Below, in pieces: positions 36,065 through 45,524 of a DNA stretch of 64,000 bases. The stretch's first letter is position 1. Each line of letters starts with the position of its first letter. Made by a program: the position numbers and the translations under genes. The stretch lies in contig NC_012586.1 in the NCBI RefSeq assembly GCF_000018545.1, positions 2,108,001 to 2,172,000 of the forward strand, in the 5' to 3' direction. Below the pieces are notes generated by a model that was given only the letters and a program-made list of their open reading frames with translations, made no database searches and was not told where the DNA came from. Source of the stretch: Sinorhizobium fredii NGR234. Lineage in GTDB: Bacteria; Pseudomonadota; Alphaproteobacteria; Rhizobiales; Rhizobiaceae.

Positions 36065-38206
36065 ATGACCGAGACAACGACCACCAACGACTGGGAAGCC
36101 CTCGCCGAGAAGGAGCTCAAAGCCTCCCCCGAGAGCCTCACCTGGCACACCCCGGAAGGCATCGAGGTCAAGCCGCTCTATACGCGCGACGACCTCTCGG
36201 ACATCGGCTCGCTCGACTCGCTGCCGGGCTTCGAGCCGTTCCTGCGCGGTCCCCGCGCCACCATGTATGCCGGCCGGCCCTGGACGATCCGGCAATATGC
36301 CGGCTTCTCCACGGCGGAAGCGTCGAATGCCTTCTACCGCAGGAACCTTGCCGCCGGCCAGCAGGGCGTCTCGGTCGCCTTCGACCTCGCCACCCACCGC
36401 GGCTATGACAGCGACCATCCGCGCGTCGAGGGCGACGTCGGCAAGGCGGGCGTGGCGATCGACTCGGTCGAGGACATGAAGGTCCTGTTCGACGGTATCC
36501 CGCTCGAGAAGATCTCCGTGTCGATGACCATGAACGGCGCGGTGATCCCGATCCTCGCCTCCTTCATCGTCGCCGGCGAGGAACAGGGCGTGCCGCGCGA
36601 AAAACTCTCCGGGACCATCCAGAACGACATCCTCAAGGAGTTCATGGTCCGCAACACCTATATCTACCCGCCGGAACCCTCGATGCGGATCGTCGCCGAC
36701 ATCATCGAATATACGGCGAAGGAGATGCCGAAGTTCAATTCGATCTCGATCTCCGGCTATCACATGCAGGAGGCCGGCGCGACGCTGGTGCAGGAGCTTG
36801 CCTTCACGCTCGCCGACGGGCGCGAATATGTGCGCGCCGCACTCGCCAAGGGGCTGAACGTCGACGACTTCGCCGGCCGGCTCTCGTTCTTCTTCGCAAT
36901 CGGCATGAACTTCTTCATGGAGGCAGCGAAGCTCCGCGCCGCACGGCTCTTGTGGACGCGGATCATGAAGGAGTTCGAGCCGAAGAAGGCATCGTCGCTG
37001 ATGCTCCGGACCCACTGCCAGACCTCCGGCGTGTCGCTTGCCGAGCAGGATCCGTACAACAACATCATCCGTACCGCCTTCGAGGCGATGTCGGCGGTGC
37101 TCGGCGGCACCCAATCGCTGCACACCAATTCCTTCGACGAGGCGATCGCCCTGCCGACCGAGTTTTCCGCCCGCATCGCCCGCAACACGCAGCTGATCCT
37201 CCAGCACGAGACCGGGGTGACCAAGGTCGTCGATCCGCTGGCCGGCTCCTACTACGTCGAGAGCCTGACGAACGAGCTTGCCGAGAAGGCCTGGGCGCTG
37301 ATCGAGGAGGTCGAGGCGCTCGGCGGCATGACCAAGGCGGTCAATGCCGGCCTGCCGAAACGGCTGATCGAAGAAGCGGCGACGCGGCGCCAGGCGGCGG
37401 TCGACCGGGGCGACGAGGTCATCGTCGGTGTCAACAAGTACCGGCTCGAGAGCGAAGAGCCGATCGACATCCTGCAGATTGACAACTCCGCAGTCCGCGC
37501 CGCGCAGGTCAAGCGGATCGAGGAGACCAGGCGCCGCCGTGACTCGCGGAAGGTCAAGGAGACGCTGGACGCGTTGGCCGACGTGGCGAAGAGCGGCAAG
37601 GGAAATCTGCTCGCCGCCGCAGTCGAGGCCGCCCGGGCGCGCGCCACCGTCGGCGAGATCTCCGACGCGATGCGGCAGGCCTTCGGCGATTACACCGCGG
37701 TCCCGGAAGTCGTCACCGACATCTACGGCAAGGCCTACGAGGGCGACCCGGAACTCGGGGTGCTCGCCGGACGCCTCGATGACGCGACGAAGCGGCTCGG
37801 CCACAAGCCGAAGATCATGGTCGCCAAGCTCGGCCAGGACGGCCACGACCGCGGCGCCAAGGTGATCGCCTCGGCCTTCGGCGACATCGGCTTCGACGTC
37901 GTCGCCGGCCCGCTGTTCCAGACGCCGGACGAGGCGGCCGAGCTGGCGCTTGCCGAAGAGGTGACCGTAGTCGGCGTCTCCTCGCTCGCCGCCGGCCACA
38001 AGACGCTGATGCCGCAACTCGCCGAAGCGCTGAAGAAGCGCGGCGGCGAGGACATCATCGTCGTTTGCGGCGGCGTCATCCCGCGGCAGGACTACCAGTA
38101 CCTCATGGAAAACGGCGTCTCCGCCGTCTTCGGCCCGGGTACTCATGTGCTCGACGCCGCCCGCGCCGTCCTCGATCTGATCGAAGGCAAGCGACGCAAC
38201 GTCTGA
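36065..38206 (+). CDS. bhbA: Methylmalonyl-CoA mutase
   Basis: Adenosylcobalamin enzyme of 713 residues converting methylmalonyl-CoA to succinyl-CoA. TIM-barrel part: [39 protein letters not shown] (in pieces), [45 protein letters not shown]12 domain near the C-terminus: [14 protein letters not shown] with the cobalt-ligand His, then [11 protein letters not shown] and [12 protein letters not shown]. This is the single-chain homodimer type. In S. meliloti this gene has been called bhbA. No epimerase or MeaB chaperone gene lies next to it. Confidence 0.97.
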   Translation: MTETTTTNDWEALAEKELKASPESLTWHTPEGIEVKPLYTRDDLSDIGSLDSLPGFEPFLRGPRATMYAGRPWTIRQYAGFSTAEASNAFYRRNLAAGQQGVSVAFDLATHRGYDSDHPRVEGDVGKAGVAIDSVEDMKVLFDGIPLEKISVSMTMNGAVIPILASFIVAGEEQGVPREKLSGTIQNDILKEFMVRNTYIYPPEPSMRIVADIIEYTAKEMPKFNSISISGYHMQEAGATLVQELAFTLADGREYVRAALAKGLNVDDFAGRLSFFFAIGMNFFMEAAKLRAARLLWTRIMKEFEPKKASSLMLRTHCQTSGVSLAEQDPYNNIIRTAFEAMSAVLGGTQSLHTNSFDEAIALPTEFSARIARNTQLILQHETGVTKVVDPLAGSYYVESLTNELAEKAWALIEEVEALGGMTKAVNAGLPKRLIEEAATRRQAAVDRGDEVIVGVNKYRLESEEPIDILQIDNSAVRAAQVKRIEETRRRRDSRKVKETLDALADVAKSGKGNLLAAAVEAARARATVGEISDAMRQAFGDYTAVPEVVTDIYGKAYEGDPELGVLAGRLDDATKRLGHKPKIMVAKLGQDGHDRGAKVIASAFGDIGFDVVAGPLFQTPDEAAELALAEEVTVVGVSSLAAGHKTLMPQLAEALKKRGGEDIIVVCGGVIPRQDYQYLMENGVSAVFGPGTHVLDAARAVLDLIEGKRRNV

Positions 38207-38228
38207 GAACTGCAGAAGCGGATTTTCC

Positions 38229-38266
38229 ATGCGAACGGCGGCTCGTCAAAGAGCCGCCGTTCGCAT
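38229..38266 (+). terminator. Strong hairpin after methylmalonyl-CoA mutase
   Basis: Sixteen-base perfect arms (ATGCGAACGGCGGCTC at 38229-38244 and its complement at 38251-38266) with a 6-base loop, 23 bases after the stop. No T run follows, so it may act as a processing or bidirectional barrier. Confidence 0.65.
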
Positions 38267-38372
38267 GCGCGGTCCCACCGGCTCGACCGCGCTTTACCTC
38301 GGCTCTTTTTGAACTACTATCATCGCTGTAGCGGATAAGCGTATTCGCAACGCCACCGCCAGAGGGAACCGC

Positions 38373-39164
38373 ATGCAGATCGGCAAACCTCACGAGGCGA
38401 TCACCCGCATTTGCCAGGCAAGTGCGGAGAGCGTCGAAGTGCGCGGCCGCGATCTCTGCCGCGATCTCATGGGACGGCTGAGCTTTACGGAGTATTTCTA
38501 CCTGCTGCTGACCGGCCGGGAGCCGACGGACAACCAGCGCTACTTTCTCGACCTGCTGCTCATTGCCATTGCCGAGCATGGCATGATGCCGACGGTCCAG
38601 GCGGCCCGCATGACGCTTGCGGCCGAACCGGATTCGCTGCAGGGCGCTCTCGCTGCAGGACTTCTCGGCTGCGGTCCCGTCCTGGTCGGAACGTCGGAAC
38701 GGTGCGGCAAGCTCCTGGCCGAGGCGCAGGCCCGTGTCGCGGCCGGCGAGAATGCGAAGGCGGTCGCCCTGGACATGCTGCGGGAGATCCGCAAGGCCGG
38801 CGGCAAGCTGCCGGGCTTCGGACATCCGGTGCATCGCCCGACCGATCCGCGCGCCGAACGCATTCTCGAACTCGCCGACATGCGCGGCGTCGGCGGAGCG
38901 CATGTGCGCATGGCGCGAGACTTCCGCGCCGCGGCCGCCGAGGTCTGGGGAAAGCCTCTTGTCATGAATGTCTCGATGCCGATCGCTGCCGTGCTTCTGG
39001 ATCTCGAGTTTCCCGTTGCGATGATCAAGGCCGTGCCGCTGCTGGCCCGTGCCGGTGGCCTGCTCGCCCACCTGGCGGAAGAGCAGCAGAACCCGATCGG
39101 CTTCACCCTGGCGGCGCATGCGGAAGCTGCAGTCACCTACCGGAACGACGAGGGTGGTGGCTGA
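38373..39164 (+). CDS. Citryl-CoA lyase / citrate-synthase-family protein
   Basis: Protein of 263 residues with the citrate-synthase fold but far shorter than true citrate synthase (about 430). Marks: GRDLCRDLMGRLSFTEYFYLL, LPGFGHPVHRPTDPRAERIL with the active-site His, and FPVAMIKAVPLLARAGGLLAHLAEEQ (in pieces). Such short proteins are annotated citryl-CoA lyase and cleave or form 3-hydroxyacyl-CoA bonds. It is first in a four-gene operon with an acyl-CoA ligase (overlapping TGATG), suggesting the ligase makes the CoA ester that this enzyme splits. Substrate unknown. Confidence 0.75.
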   Translation: MQIGKPHEAITRICQASAESVEVRGRDLCRDLMGRLSFTEYFYLLLTGREPTDNQRYFLDLLLIAIAEHGMMPTVQAARMTLAAEPDSLQGALAAGLLGCGPVLVGTSERCGKLLAEAQARVAAGENAKAVALDMLREIRKAGGKLPGFGHPVHRPTDPRAERILELADMRGVGGAHVRMARDFRAAAAEVWGKPLVMNVSMPIAAVLLDLEFPVAMIKAVPLLARAGGLLAHLAEEQQNPIGFTLAAHAEAAVTYRNDEGGG

Positions 39165-40477
39165 TGATGTTCGAGCCCCATGTCGAGACGCTGCCCTGGC
39201 GCGATCAGATCCGGTCGGATGACGCGCTCTACCGGAAACAGATCGCATACCTCCTGGCGCATTCGCGCTTCTATCAAGGCAAGCTCCGGGATGCCGGTTT
39301 CGAGACGGTCGAAAGGATCGGTGGATTGGAGGCGATCGCCGAGCTTCCGCTGACCGAGAAGAGCGAGGTCCGGGCGAGTTGCAGTGAGGCGGAGCCGATG
39401 GGTACCCATGTTGCCGTGCCGATGGACCGGATCGTCCGCATCTACTCCACCAGCGGCACGACCGGAACGCCCAGCTATATTCCGCTGACGGCGCAAGATC
39501 TCGACAATTGGGTGACGACGTCGGCGCGCAGCTATTCGGCCTCGGGGATCGGACACGGCGAGGCGATCGTTTCGACTTACAACGCCGGGCCCTTCGCTGC
39601 CGGTGCAGCACTCGGCGCCTTCGACCGGCTCGGCATGTGCCATATCCCGGTCGGCACGGGAAACACCGAACGGCTGATGACTGCCATCCGGCTATTAAAA
39701 CCTTCGGCAGCGGTAATGACACCCTCCTACGCGGCCTATCTCGGCGAATGGGCCGCCGATCGCGGCCTCGATCTCAAAGGCTCCAGCGTCCGCCGGCTGC
39801 TCGTCGCCGGCGAACCCGGCGGCGGCGAAGCGAAATTGCGGGCGCGCCTCGAAGAGGCATGGGGCGCGAAGGTCACGGAGGCCATGGGCATCGGCGATAT
39901 CGGCGTGTCTCTCTGGGGCGAATGCGAGGAGCAATGCGGCATGCATCTCGGCGCACGCGGCTTCGTCCATGCCGAGCTGATCGATCCTGAAACCGAAACG
40001 CCGAGCCCCCTCGAGGATGGCGCGAAAGGCGAGCTGGTGCTCACCCATCTTCGCCATCAGGCCGCACCGATGCTGCGGTTTCGCACCCGCGACCATGTCG
40101 AGATATGGACCTCTGTTTGTCGATGCGGACGGACGGCGCCGCGTGCGCGCTGCATCGGCCGGACGGACGACCTGTTGATCGTCCGCGGCGTGAATGTCTT
40201 TCCGTCCGCGATCCGCGACGTGGTGAACGAATTTGCGCCGGCGGTCAGCGGTGTCGTCCTGATAAAACCCTTGAGCGCCGGCGCCCGTCAGGAGCCGCCC
40301 TTGCCGGTCTCGGTGGAACGCGCCAGGGACAGCGAAGGCACGCCGGAGCTCGCCGAAAAGATCCAGAAGCGCATCCGCGACGTGCTCGTCGTTTCCACGC
40401 GGATAGAACTCGTGCCCTGGGGCACGCTGCAGCGCAGCGAATACAAGTCGAAACTGGTGCAGCACCAAGCGGGATGA
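39164..40477 (+). CDS. Phenylacetate-CoA-ligase-family acyl-CoA ligase
   Basis: Adenylate-forming enzyme of 437 residues. Marks: FYQGKLRDAGF, the P-loop IYSTSGTTGTPSYIPLT, TPSYAAYL, LLVAGEPGGG, VTEAMGIGDIG, LTHLRHQAAPMLRFRTRD and IGRTDDLLIVRGVNVFPSAI, the usual PaaK-type end. Start ATG overlaps the lyase stop (TGATG); an ATG three bases on is also possible. A paired Cys cluster (VCRCGRTAPRARC) follows the core as in PaaK relatives. It activates some carboxylic acid with ATP and CoA; no phenylacetate genes are near, so the acid is unknown. Confidence 0.85.
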   Translation: MMFEPHVETLPWRDQIRSDDALYRKQIAYLLAHSRFYQGKLRDAGFETVERIGGLEAIAELPLTEKSEVRASCSEAEPMGTHVAVPMDRIVRIYSTSGTTGTPSYIPLTAQDLDNWVTTSARSYSASGIGHGEAIVSTYNAGPFAAGAALGAFDRLGMCHIPVGTGNTERLMTAIRLLKPSAAVMTPSYAAYLGEWAADRGLDLKGSSVRRLLVAGEPGGGEAKLRARLEEAWGAKVTEAMGIGDIGVSLWGECEEQCGMHLGARGFVHAELIDPETETPSPLEDGAKGELVLTHLRHQAAPMLRFRTRDHVEIWTSVCRCGRTAPRARCIGRTDDLLIVRGVNVFPSAIRDVVNEFAPAVSGVVLIKPLSAGARQEPPLPVSVERARDSEGTPELAEKIQKRIRDVLVVSTRIELVPWGTLQRSEYKSKLVQHQAG

Positions 40478-40531
40478 AGGCTGAGCGGTTTTCCGCTCGC
40501 ATTCCGCGGCAAGGAAATTGGGAGGACGGCA

Positions 40532-41122
40532 ATGCGGAAGCTTCAAGCGCAGGGGGTCCATCACATCACGCTGGTCGGCGCGGACCGGCAGACTTCGATC
40601 GACTTCTGGGAGGGCATTCTCGGCATGCCCTTCATCTTCGAACAACCGAACCTCGACCGGGCGTCGGAAAGCCATCTCTATTTCGACCCGGGCGACGGCC
40701 GGCTGATCACCGTTTTCACCGACGAGAACCGCAGGCCCGACCCGAAGCGGACATCGACGGATGTCGGCTGCGTGCATCACATCGCCTTCGCCGTCTCGCG
40801 CGCCACGTTCCTGCAGACGGTCGAGCGTTTGAACGAGCGGGAAATCAAGCACAGCGGCGTCAAAGATCGCGGCTTCATGGACTCGATCTATTTTGAAGAC
40901 CCGCTTGGGCTCCTGGTCGAGCTCGCCTCCTATCGCTTCGAGCCGCCGGCCGGCCACAGCCATGCCGACGTGTTGATGGAGGCGCACAACATCCGGCTGG
41001 CGCGCGGCGACTATGCCATTGCCGAAGTGCATCTCGCCGATGCGATCGAGGCGCTGGTCGAAAGCACCCGGCCAACGCTTTCGGCGGACCGCACGCCAAA
41101 GGACCCCTACGGATCGTCATGA
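40532..41122 (+). CDS. VOC (glyoxalase/dioxygenase) superfamily protein
   Basis: Protein of 196 residues with two VOC half-domains: GVHHITLVGADRQTSIDFWE at the start and GCVHHIAFAVSRATF in the middle, ending LGLLVELASYRFEPP. The His in each HHI and the Glu in VELAS fit a two-His-one-carboxylate metal site, as in extradiol dioxygenases and some epimerases. Third gene of the lyase-ligase operon. It could be a ring-cleaving dioxygenase, a lyase or an epimerase; sequence alone does not decide. Confidence 0.78.
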   Translation: MRKLQAQGVHHITLVGADRQTSIDFWEGILGMPFIFEQPNLDRASESHLYFDPGDGRLITVFTDENRRPDPKRTSTDVGCVHHIAFAVSRATFLQTVERLNEREIKHSGVKDRGFMDSIYFEDPLGLLVELASYRFEPPAGHSHADVLMEAHNIRLARGDYAIAEVHLADAIEALVESTRPTLSADRTPKDPYGSS

Positions 41123-41170
41123 TCGCAGAAACGCTCGGAACAATTCAGGCAAGCAGAGGGAGGAAGAGAG

Positions 41171-41857
41171 ATGGCAACGATAAAACTCAACGTGATCAAG
41201 CCCAGCGTCAACAACATGACGGTGCGCGTCTTCTTAAGGGCGGCGAAGCTCGATTTTGCCGAGCATGACGTCTACGGGCAGACGCGCTCCGCCGAGTATC
41301 TGGCACGCGCCCCGTCGCACCTGACGCCGATGATCGAAACGGCGGAGCTGCCGAAGGGCGCCCTCTGGGAAAGCTGCGCGATCATGCAATATCTCTGCAA
41401 CAAGCACGGGCTCGATCAGTTCTATCCGAAGGACCCCGAGGCGCGCGCGATGATCGACAGCGCCATGTTCTACCTGATCGGCACCTTCTATCCCTATCTG
41501 GCGCGCGCCACCTACCCGGCTCTCAATTTCCCGCAATATCCGGGCGAGGTCGGCTTCAGCGACGCGGACGCCGAGACCAAGGAACGAGCCCGCGGGGCCG
41601 CCGCAGACGCGCTCGCCGAACCGCTCGAGGTCTTCCGCGCCTTCTACATGGGCGACAAGCCGTTCATCGGCGGCGACAGGCCATCGATCGCCGACATAAG
41701 GCTTGCCTCGACGCTCGAGTTCCTGGCGGCGATCGATTATTCCCTGCCGGACTGGGCCAGGACCTATGTATCGGCGATGGAAAAGTCGCTCGGCGACGCC
41801 TACAGCGAACCGGCCGCCGATGTCCGCGGCTATATCGACTATGTAAAGTCGCTGTAG
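41171..41857 (+). CDS. Glutathione S-transferase family protein
   Basis: Protein of 228 residues with N-terminal thioredoxin-like domain (IKLNVIKPSVNNMTVRVFLR, then HLTPMIETAELPKGALWESC and AIMQYLC) and a helical C-terminal domain (FIGGDRPSIADIRLASTLEF). There is no obvious catalytic Cys at the usual place; a Ser (PSVNN) is there instead. Fourth gene of the operon that starts at 38373, 48 bases after the VOC gene. It may remove a toxic intermediate or isomerise a ring-fission product with glutathione. Confidence 0.82.
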   Translation: MATIKLNVIKPSVNNMTVRVFLRAAKLDFAEHDVYGQTRSAEYLARAPSHLTPMIETAELPKGALWESCAIMQYLCNKHGLDQFYPKDPEARAMIDSAMFYLIGTFYPYLARATYPALNFPQYPGEVGFSDADAETKERARGAAADALAEPLEVFRAFYMGDKPFIGGDRPSIADIRLASTLEFLAAIDYSLPDWARTYVSAMEKSLGDAYSEPAADVRGYIDYVKSL

Positions 41858-41870
41858 GAGAGGACGTTCT

Positions 41871-42497
41871 TCACCAGAAGAGCAGGATGACGCCCGTTGC
41901 GCCGAGCGCAACGATCCAAAGGCGATCGAAATTGATCCATGCGGCGCGCAAGGCCGCAAGACCGAGCCAGCTGAAGACGAGCAAGGCAATTGCCGCGATC
42001 ACGGCGAGCATGGCGCCGGTATGGACGGCGACGGCGGCAAGCGAAACGGAAAGCGAGCCGGCGGTGCCGGCCATGCCGGCGTGATCGGCGATGCAAAGGC
42101 TCATGACCGACGGCACGAGCATCAGCCCGGCGCCGTGGCTTGTCGCCATAAGGAAGGACCAGCCGGCAAGCCCGGCCATGCCGGTCCGCATGCCGACCCT
42201 CACGCGGTGACGGTGTCCGTAGATGGCAAGGTAACCGGCGAAAGCCAGGATGAGCGCGGCGGCGGCAAGTTGCAGGCTGCGCAGGTCCATGACCGCTCCG
42301 AATGCGATCACCACGACAAGCACCGTTGCGATGGAAACCGCATGGCCGAGGGCGATCGGAACCAGGGACAGCCAGACGGTCCCGGCACTTTGCCGATGCA
42401 GCCCGAGCGCGACGGCGAAAAGCCAGCCCATCGCCGGGTTGGCACCGTGAAAAGCGCCGAGGCCGGCGAGTGAGAGCCAGGGCCAGAGGTTCGTCAT
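41871..42497 (-). CDS. Multi-pass membrane protein of unknown function
   Basis: Protein of 208 residues with about six TM segments. The start LGAFHGANPAMGWLFAVALG and the later LGHAVSIATVLVVV place two His motifs in or near membrane helices, in a way that recalls nickel/cobalt (RcnA/UreH-type) carriers, but I cannot assign it firmly. A basic loop YGHRHRVRVGMR joins the middle helices. It ends 13 bases from the convergent GST gene. The next gene upstream on the same strand is a selenium-binding-type protein, after a repeat. Confidence 0.65.
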   Translation of the reverse strand: MTNLWPWLSLAGLGAFHGANPAMGWLFAVALGLHRQSAGTVWLSLVPIALGHAVSIATVLVVVIAFGAVMDLRSLQLAAAALILAFAGYLAIYGHRHRVRVGMRTGMAGLAGWSFLMATSHGAGLMLVPSVMSLCIADHAGMAGTAGSLSVSLAAVAVHTGAMLAVIAAIALLVFSWLGLAALRAAWINFDRLWIVALGATGVILLFW

Positions 42498-42576
42498 TTG
42501 CGGTGCTGCGGGCGCACGGTCCGGCTCTCCCTAAGGTTCGAACTCAATCGCCTTGTCAGCATTCGAGGGGGTGGCT

Positions 42577-42732
42577 GCCCTCACCCTAACCCTCTCCCCG
42601 CTTGCGGGGAGAGGGGACTTCTAGCGCGCGGCATATCCCTTTCTCCCCGCAGGCGGAGGAGACCTGAAGCGATCGCCGCGAGTCTCTTCTCCCCGCCCGC
42701 GGGGAGAAGGTGGCCGGCAGGCCGGATGAGGG
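42577..42732. repeat. Dispersed palindromic repeat, CCCTCACCC type (copy 2)
   Basis: Starts CCCTCACCCTAACCCTCTCC and ends with GAAGGTGGCCGGCAGGCCGG-ATGAGGG, with three GGGGAG/CTCCCC hairpins between. It is the longest copy in the window and fills most of the gap 42498-42761. Confidence 0.85.
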
Positions 42733-42761
42733 CCAATTACCGGCGTACCGCCGCACTCCCC

Positions 42762-44156
42762 TCACGGATAGCAATAGGAATCGGACGAGCAGTCGCCGCC
42801 TTCGAGCCGAACCTGGTGCGGGCGGTGGCCCTTCGGCCAGTCGACGAAAAAGGTCTCGTCGAAGGCAATCCCGCCATCGTCGCCGACGTCGAGCTTCACC
42901 ATCCAGCCGTCCAAGCCCTCCGGATAGAATTGCGGGTCGATGGCGCCGTAGAGCGAGTTGGTGAAATAGACCCGCTTGCCGTCGCGACTGATCTCCACCA
43001 TCTGCGGTCCGCCGTTGAGGGGGCCGTTCGACGCCTTCGGATGCGCCGCCCGCGCCACGATCCCGCCGATCCGCACCCGTCCCGTCTCTTTCGGCGCAAG
43101 CGGATCGGAAACGTCGTACTGGATCATATCGCCGGTACCCCAGCAGGACACGTAGAGGAAGCGATCGTCCATCGAGAGGTCGATGTCGGTCACCAGCGGC
43201 GCCACCGCCTTGAAGCCCTTGAGCACGGGCGGCAGAAGGTCGGGATCGGCCGGCTCTGCCGGTATCTCGATCACCTTCTTCACCGCCCACTGATTGCCGT
43301 CGCGATACCAGGTCCAGATCGACGCCGAGAGGTCCTTGAGGCTGATGACGCAACCGACAAAACCATAGGCCCTGGTCGGATCATGGGCGGGCCGCAGTTC
43401 GAAGACGAGCTGGTGCTCCTCGCCGAAATCGATCTCCTGAAGGTGCTTGCGCGTATGCAAATCCCAGAAATGCAGCCGGCGGCCGTAATTCGAGCCGAGC
43501 AGCACCTCCGGAACGAGGCCGTTCTCGAAGGTGTCGGGCGTCCCCCATTCGCTGGTGATCATCGTGTCGTGGCCGAGATGCCACCAGAAATCATAGGCAA
43601 GCTTCTGCGGCCCGCGGTCCATTTCCCATTGGCCGAGCACGTCGAAGCTGTCGTGGTCGAGCAGGAAGATGCCGCCGGGCGCCTTGCCGTCGCGGTCGGC
43701 CAGCGCGTTGACGTATATGCCTTCCGGTCCGCAATGGATCGTGTGCAGCCGCGAATAATTGGCTCGTTCGGCGACTTCCTCGGGCTCGATGACGCGGACG
43801 ATCTGCGGTTTCCTCGGATCGGGCTTCGTATCGATAATATGCAGCCGCGATGACCTGAGGCCCGGCACGACGAGGTAGCGGCGCTCGACATGCGGATGCG
43901 GCGCGTTCGGGCAGAGACAGGAGGAGCAGGCATTCCAGCCGAAATGGTGAAGCTCGTCGCCGACATTCGGCATATCCACCTGTCCGACGATCTTTGAATA
44001 GCTCGAAGAGGCCGGGTCGACGTCGACGACGGCGATCGCGTCCGGCCGCAGCCGGTCGGGGTCGAAGGCCGCCACATAGGCGAGCGTCTCTTTCGGAGCC
44101 TTTGCGGCCATGCGTGGAGATGGATAGAAGGAGGGATCGGGTCGCCACGTCGTCAT
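42762..44156 (-). CDS. Selenium-binding protein family (SBP56), methanethiol-oxidase type
   Basis: Protein of 464 residues covering the whole SBP56 family. Marks: ETLAYVAAFDP, HHFGWNACSSCLCPNAPHPH with the CxxC pair, HTIHCGPEGIYVNAL, GGIFLLDHDSFDVLGQWE, DFWWHLGHDTMITSEWGTPD, and MVEISRDGKRVYFTNSLYGA-IDPQFYPEG. Bacterial members have been shown to be copper-containing methanethiol oxidases (MtoX), giving formaldehyde, H2S and H2O2. No signal peptide is visible at the chosen start (ATG 44156, MTTWRPDPS), although some characterised members are periplasmic. No SCO1-type copper gene is beside it. Confidence 0.88.
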   Translation of the reverse strand: MTTWRPDPSFYPSPRMAAKAPKETLAYVAAFDPDRLRPDAIAVVDVDPASSSYSKIVGQVDMPNVGDELHHFGWNACSSCLCPNAPHPHVERRYLVVPGLRSSRLHIIDTKPDPRKPQIVRVIEPEEVAERANYSRLHTIHCGPEGIYVNALADRDGKAPGGIFLLDHDSFDVLGQWEMDRGPQKLAYDFWWHLGHDTMITSEWGTPDTFENGLVPEVLLGSNYGRRLHFWDLHTRKHLQEIDFGEEHQLVFELRPAHDPTRAYGFVGCVISLKDLSASIWTWYRDGNQWAVKKVIEIPAEPADPDLLPPVLKGFKAVAPLVTDIDLSMDDRFLYVSCWGTGDMIQYDVSDPLAPKETGRVRIGGIVARAAHPKASNGPLNGGPQMVEISRDGKRVYFTNSLYGAIDPQFYPEGLDGWMVKLDVGDDGGIAFDETFFVDWPKGHRPHQVRLEGGDCSSDSYCYP

Positions 44157-44287
44157 TTCGTTTCTCCCCGGAGAAGACAATGCGTGGATCCTGATGCAAG
44201 CTTAGTAGATGCGGCAGAAAGGCGTCGGAAATGCGGCGCGCTTGCCCTATTTAGGGGCCGGCGACGAGCGGAAGCAAAGTGGGACAG

Positions 44288-44587
44288 ATGGCCGAATTCG
44301 AGTTCGACGCGGAGCTCTGGCTCTATCCCGGAAAGGGCGGCTGGCATTTCATCACGCTGCCGGCAGACATTGCCGGGCAGATCAGGTTCCTCACCGAACC
44401 GAAAACGCGCGGCTGGCGCAGCGAGACGGTGATCGCACGGACGGGCTGGACCGAGTGGACGACGTCGATCTTCCCGGACAAGGCCTCGGGTTCGTTTCTG
44501 TTGCCGGTGAAGGCGGAGGTTCGGCGACAGGAGAAGCTAGTGGCCGGCCAGGTTGTCAGGATCATTTTGATGCTGAATCGCGCCTAA
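44288..44587 (+). CDS. DUF1905 family protein
   Basis: Small soluble protein of 99 residues, start at ATG 44288 (a GTG at 44279 in frame is less likely). The start FEFDAELWLYPGKGGWHFIT and GWTEWTTSIFPDKASGSFLLPVKAEVRR (in pieces) match DUF1905, a small beta-barrel-like family with no established function. It is divergent from the SBP56 gene with about 130 bases between. Confidence 0.82.
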   Translation: MAEFEFDAELWLYPGKGGWHFITLPADIAGQIRFLTEPKTRGWRSETVIARTGWTEWTTSIFPDKASGSFLLPVKAEVRRQEKLVAGQVVRIILMLNRA

Positions 44588-44624
44588 GCTAAAGTCGATT
44601 TTTTGTCGAAGCGACCTGCTCTTG

Positions 44625-44742
44625 CCCCTCACCCTAGCCCTCTCCCCGCCTGCGGGGAGAGGGGACGTAAGGCGCAGCGTTTGCCGCGAGTCCCCTTCGC
44701 CCCGCCTGCGGGGAGAAGGTGGCCGGCAGGCCGGATGAGGGG
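44625..44742. repeat. Dispersed palindromic repeat, CCCTCACCC type (copy 3)
   Basis: Starts CCCCTCACCCTAGCCCTCTC, has two hairpins around GCCTGCGGGGAGAG and CGCCTGCGGGGAGAAGG, and ends GGCCGGCAGGCCGGATGAGG. It lies between the DUF1905 gene and the convergent phnF end. Confidence 0.85.
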
Positions 44743-44776
44743 GTTCACGGAGGCGAGTCAGGGTCGGATCCCGGCT

Positions 44777-45523
44777 CTACGTCTCGATCCGCAGTTTCAT
44801 CCGGTCGGCGGCAAAGCGCGTGCGGGAGAATTCCACCGGCCGGCCTTCGAGATCTGCATTGACCGCGTGCGCCTCCAGGACGATCGCCCCCGGGGAAAGT
44901 GCGAGCAGGGCAAGCTCCTCCGCATCCGCGTGCCGCGCGACGATCTCCGTCGAGGCGCGGACGTAGTCGCCGAGCCCGTGTGCGGCAAAGGCTTTGGTGA
45001 TGGAACCTAGACGCGCATATTCTTCGGCCATCCTCGGGAAGCGGTCGGCTGGAAAATAGCTGACGGCTGCCGACAGGGGCCGGCCGTCGCCGCTGCTGAC
45101 GGTGCGGAGTTCGATGACCCCCGCGCCGGGCGCAATGCCAAGCGCCGCGGCAATCTCGCCGCTCGCCGGCACTTGGGCATGGGCGAAAAGCCTCGTGCCG
45201 ATTTCCTTCACCTGCCGGCCAAGCCCTTGAGAGAAGCGGGTGCGGCGGGAGATCGGATAGGTGACCCGCTCCTTGCGTTCGATCAGCGTCCCGCGGCCCT
45301 GCACGGCGCGGACGAGCCCCTCGTCTGCAAGCGCCGAAAGCGCGCTGCGCACCGTGTGGCGGTTGACGCCGAACTCCTCAGCCAGCGCCGTCTCGGGCGG
45401 CACCATGCCGGTCGCGTCGTAATCGCCATTGCTGATTGCCAGCCTTATGCGGTCAGCGATCTGCCGCCAGAGCGCTACGCCGGTCTGTCGCTCGACCGTC
45501 TTTCTCACTGCCACTTTTGCCAC
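44777..45523 (-). CDS. phnF: GntR/HutC-family regulator of phosphonate metabolism PhnF
   Basis: Regulator of 248 residues. N-terminal winged helix (about 15-80: LWRQIADRIRLAI, PPETALAEEFGVNRHTVRSA) and a UTRA effector domain (about 100-240: RTRFSQGLGRQVKEIGTRLF, EFSRTRFAADRMKL). Divergent from phnG. The start codon is GTG at 45523; a Pho-box-like repeat begins two bases upstream. PhnF proteins usually repress phosphonate genes. A GTCTA palindrome before phnG is the likely operator. Confidence 0.92.
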   Translation of the reverse strand: MAKVAVRKTVERQTGVALWRQIADRIRLAISNGDYDATGMVPPETALAEEFGVNRHTVRSALSALADEGLVRAVQGRGTLIERKERVTYPISRRTRFSQGLGRQVKEIGTRLFAHAQVPASGEIAAALGIAPGAGVIELRTVSSGDGRPLSAAVSYFPADRFPRMAEEYARLGSITKAFAAHGLGDYVRASTEIVARHADAEELALLALSPGAIVLEAHAVNADLEGRPVEFSRTRFAADRMKLRIET

Positions 45524-45524
45524 G

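Noticed and set aside
35831..38230. 799-codon minus-strand frame
   Set aside because: Shadow of the methylmalonyl-CoA mutase gene, running into the repeat; low-complexity Arg/Asp/Gly composition.
41871..42497. Firm call as a nickel/cobalt transporter
   Set aside because: Only two loose His motifs match; the diagnostic NiCoT signature is not seen.
42577..44742. CRISPR-like repetition of GGGGAG/CTCCCC units
   Set aside because: Unit spacing is irregular, there are no unique spacers of constant length and no cas genes; they are mosaic intergenic palindromes.
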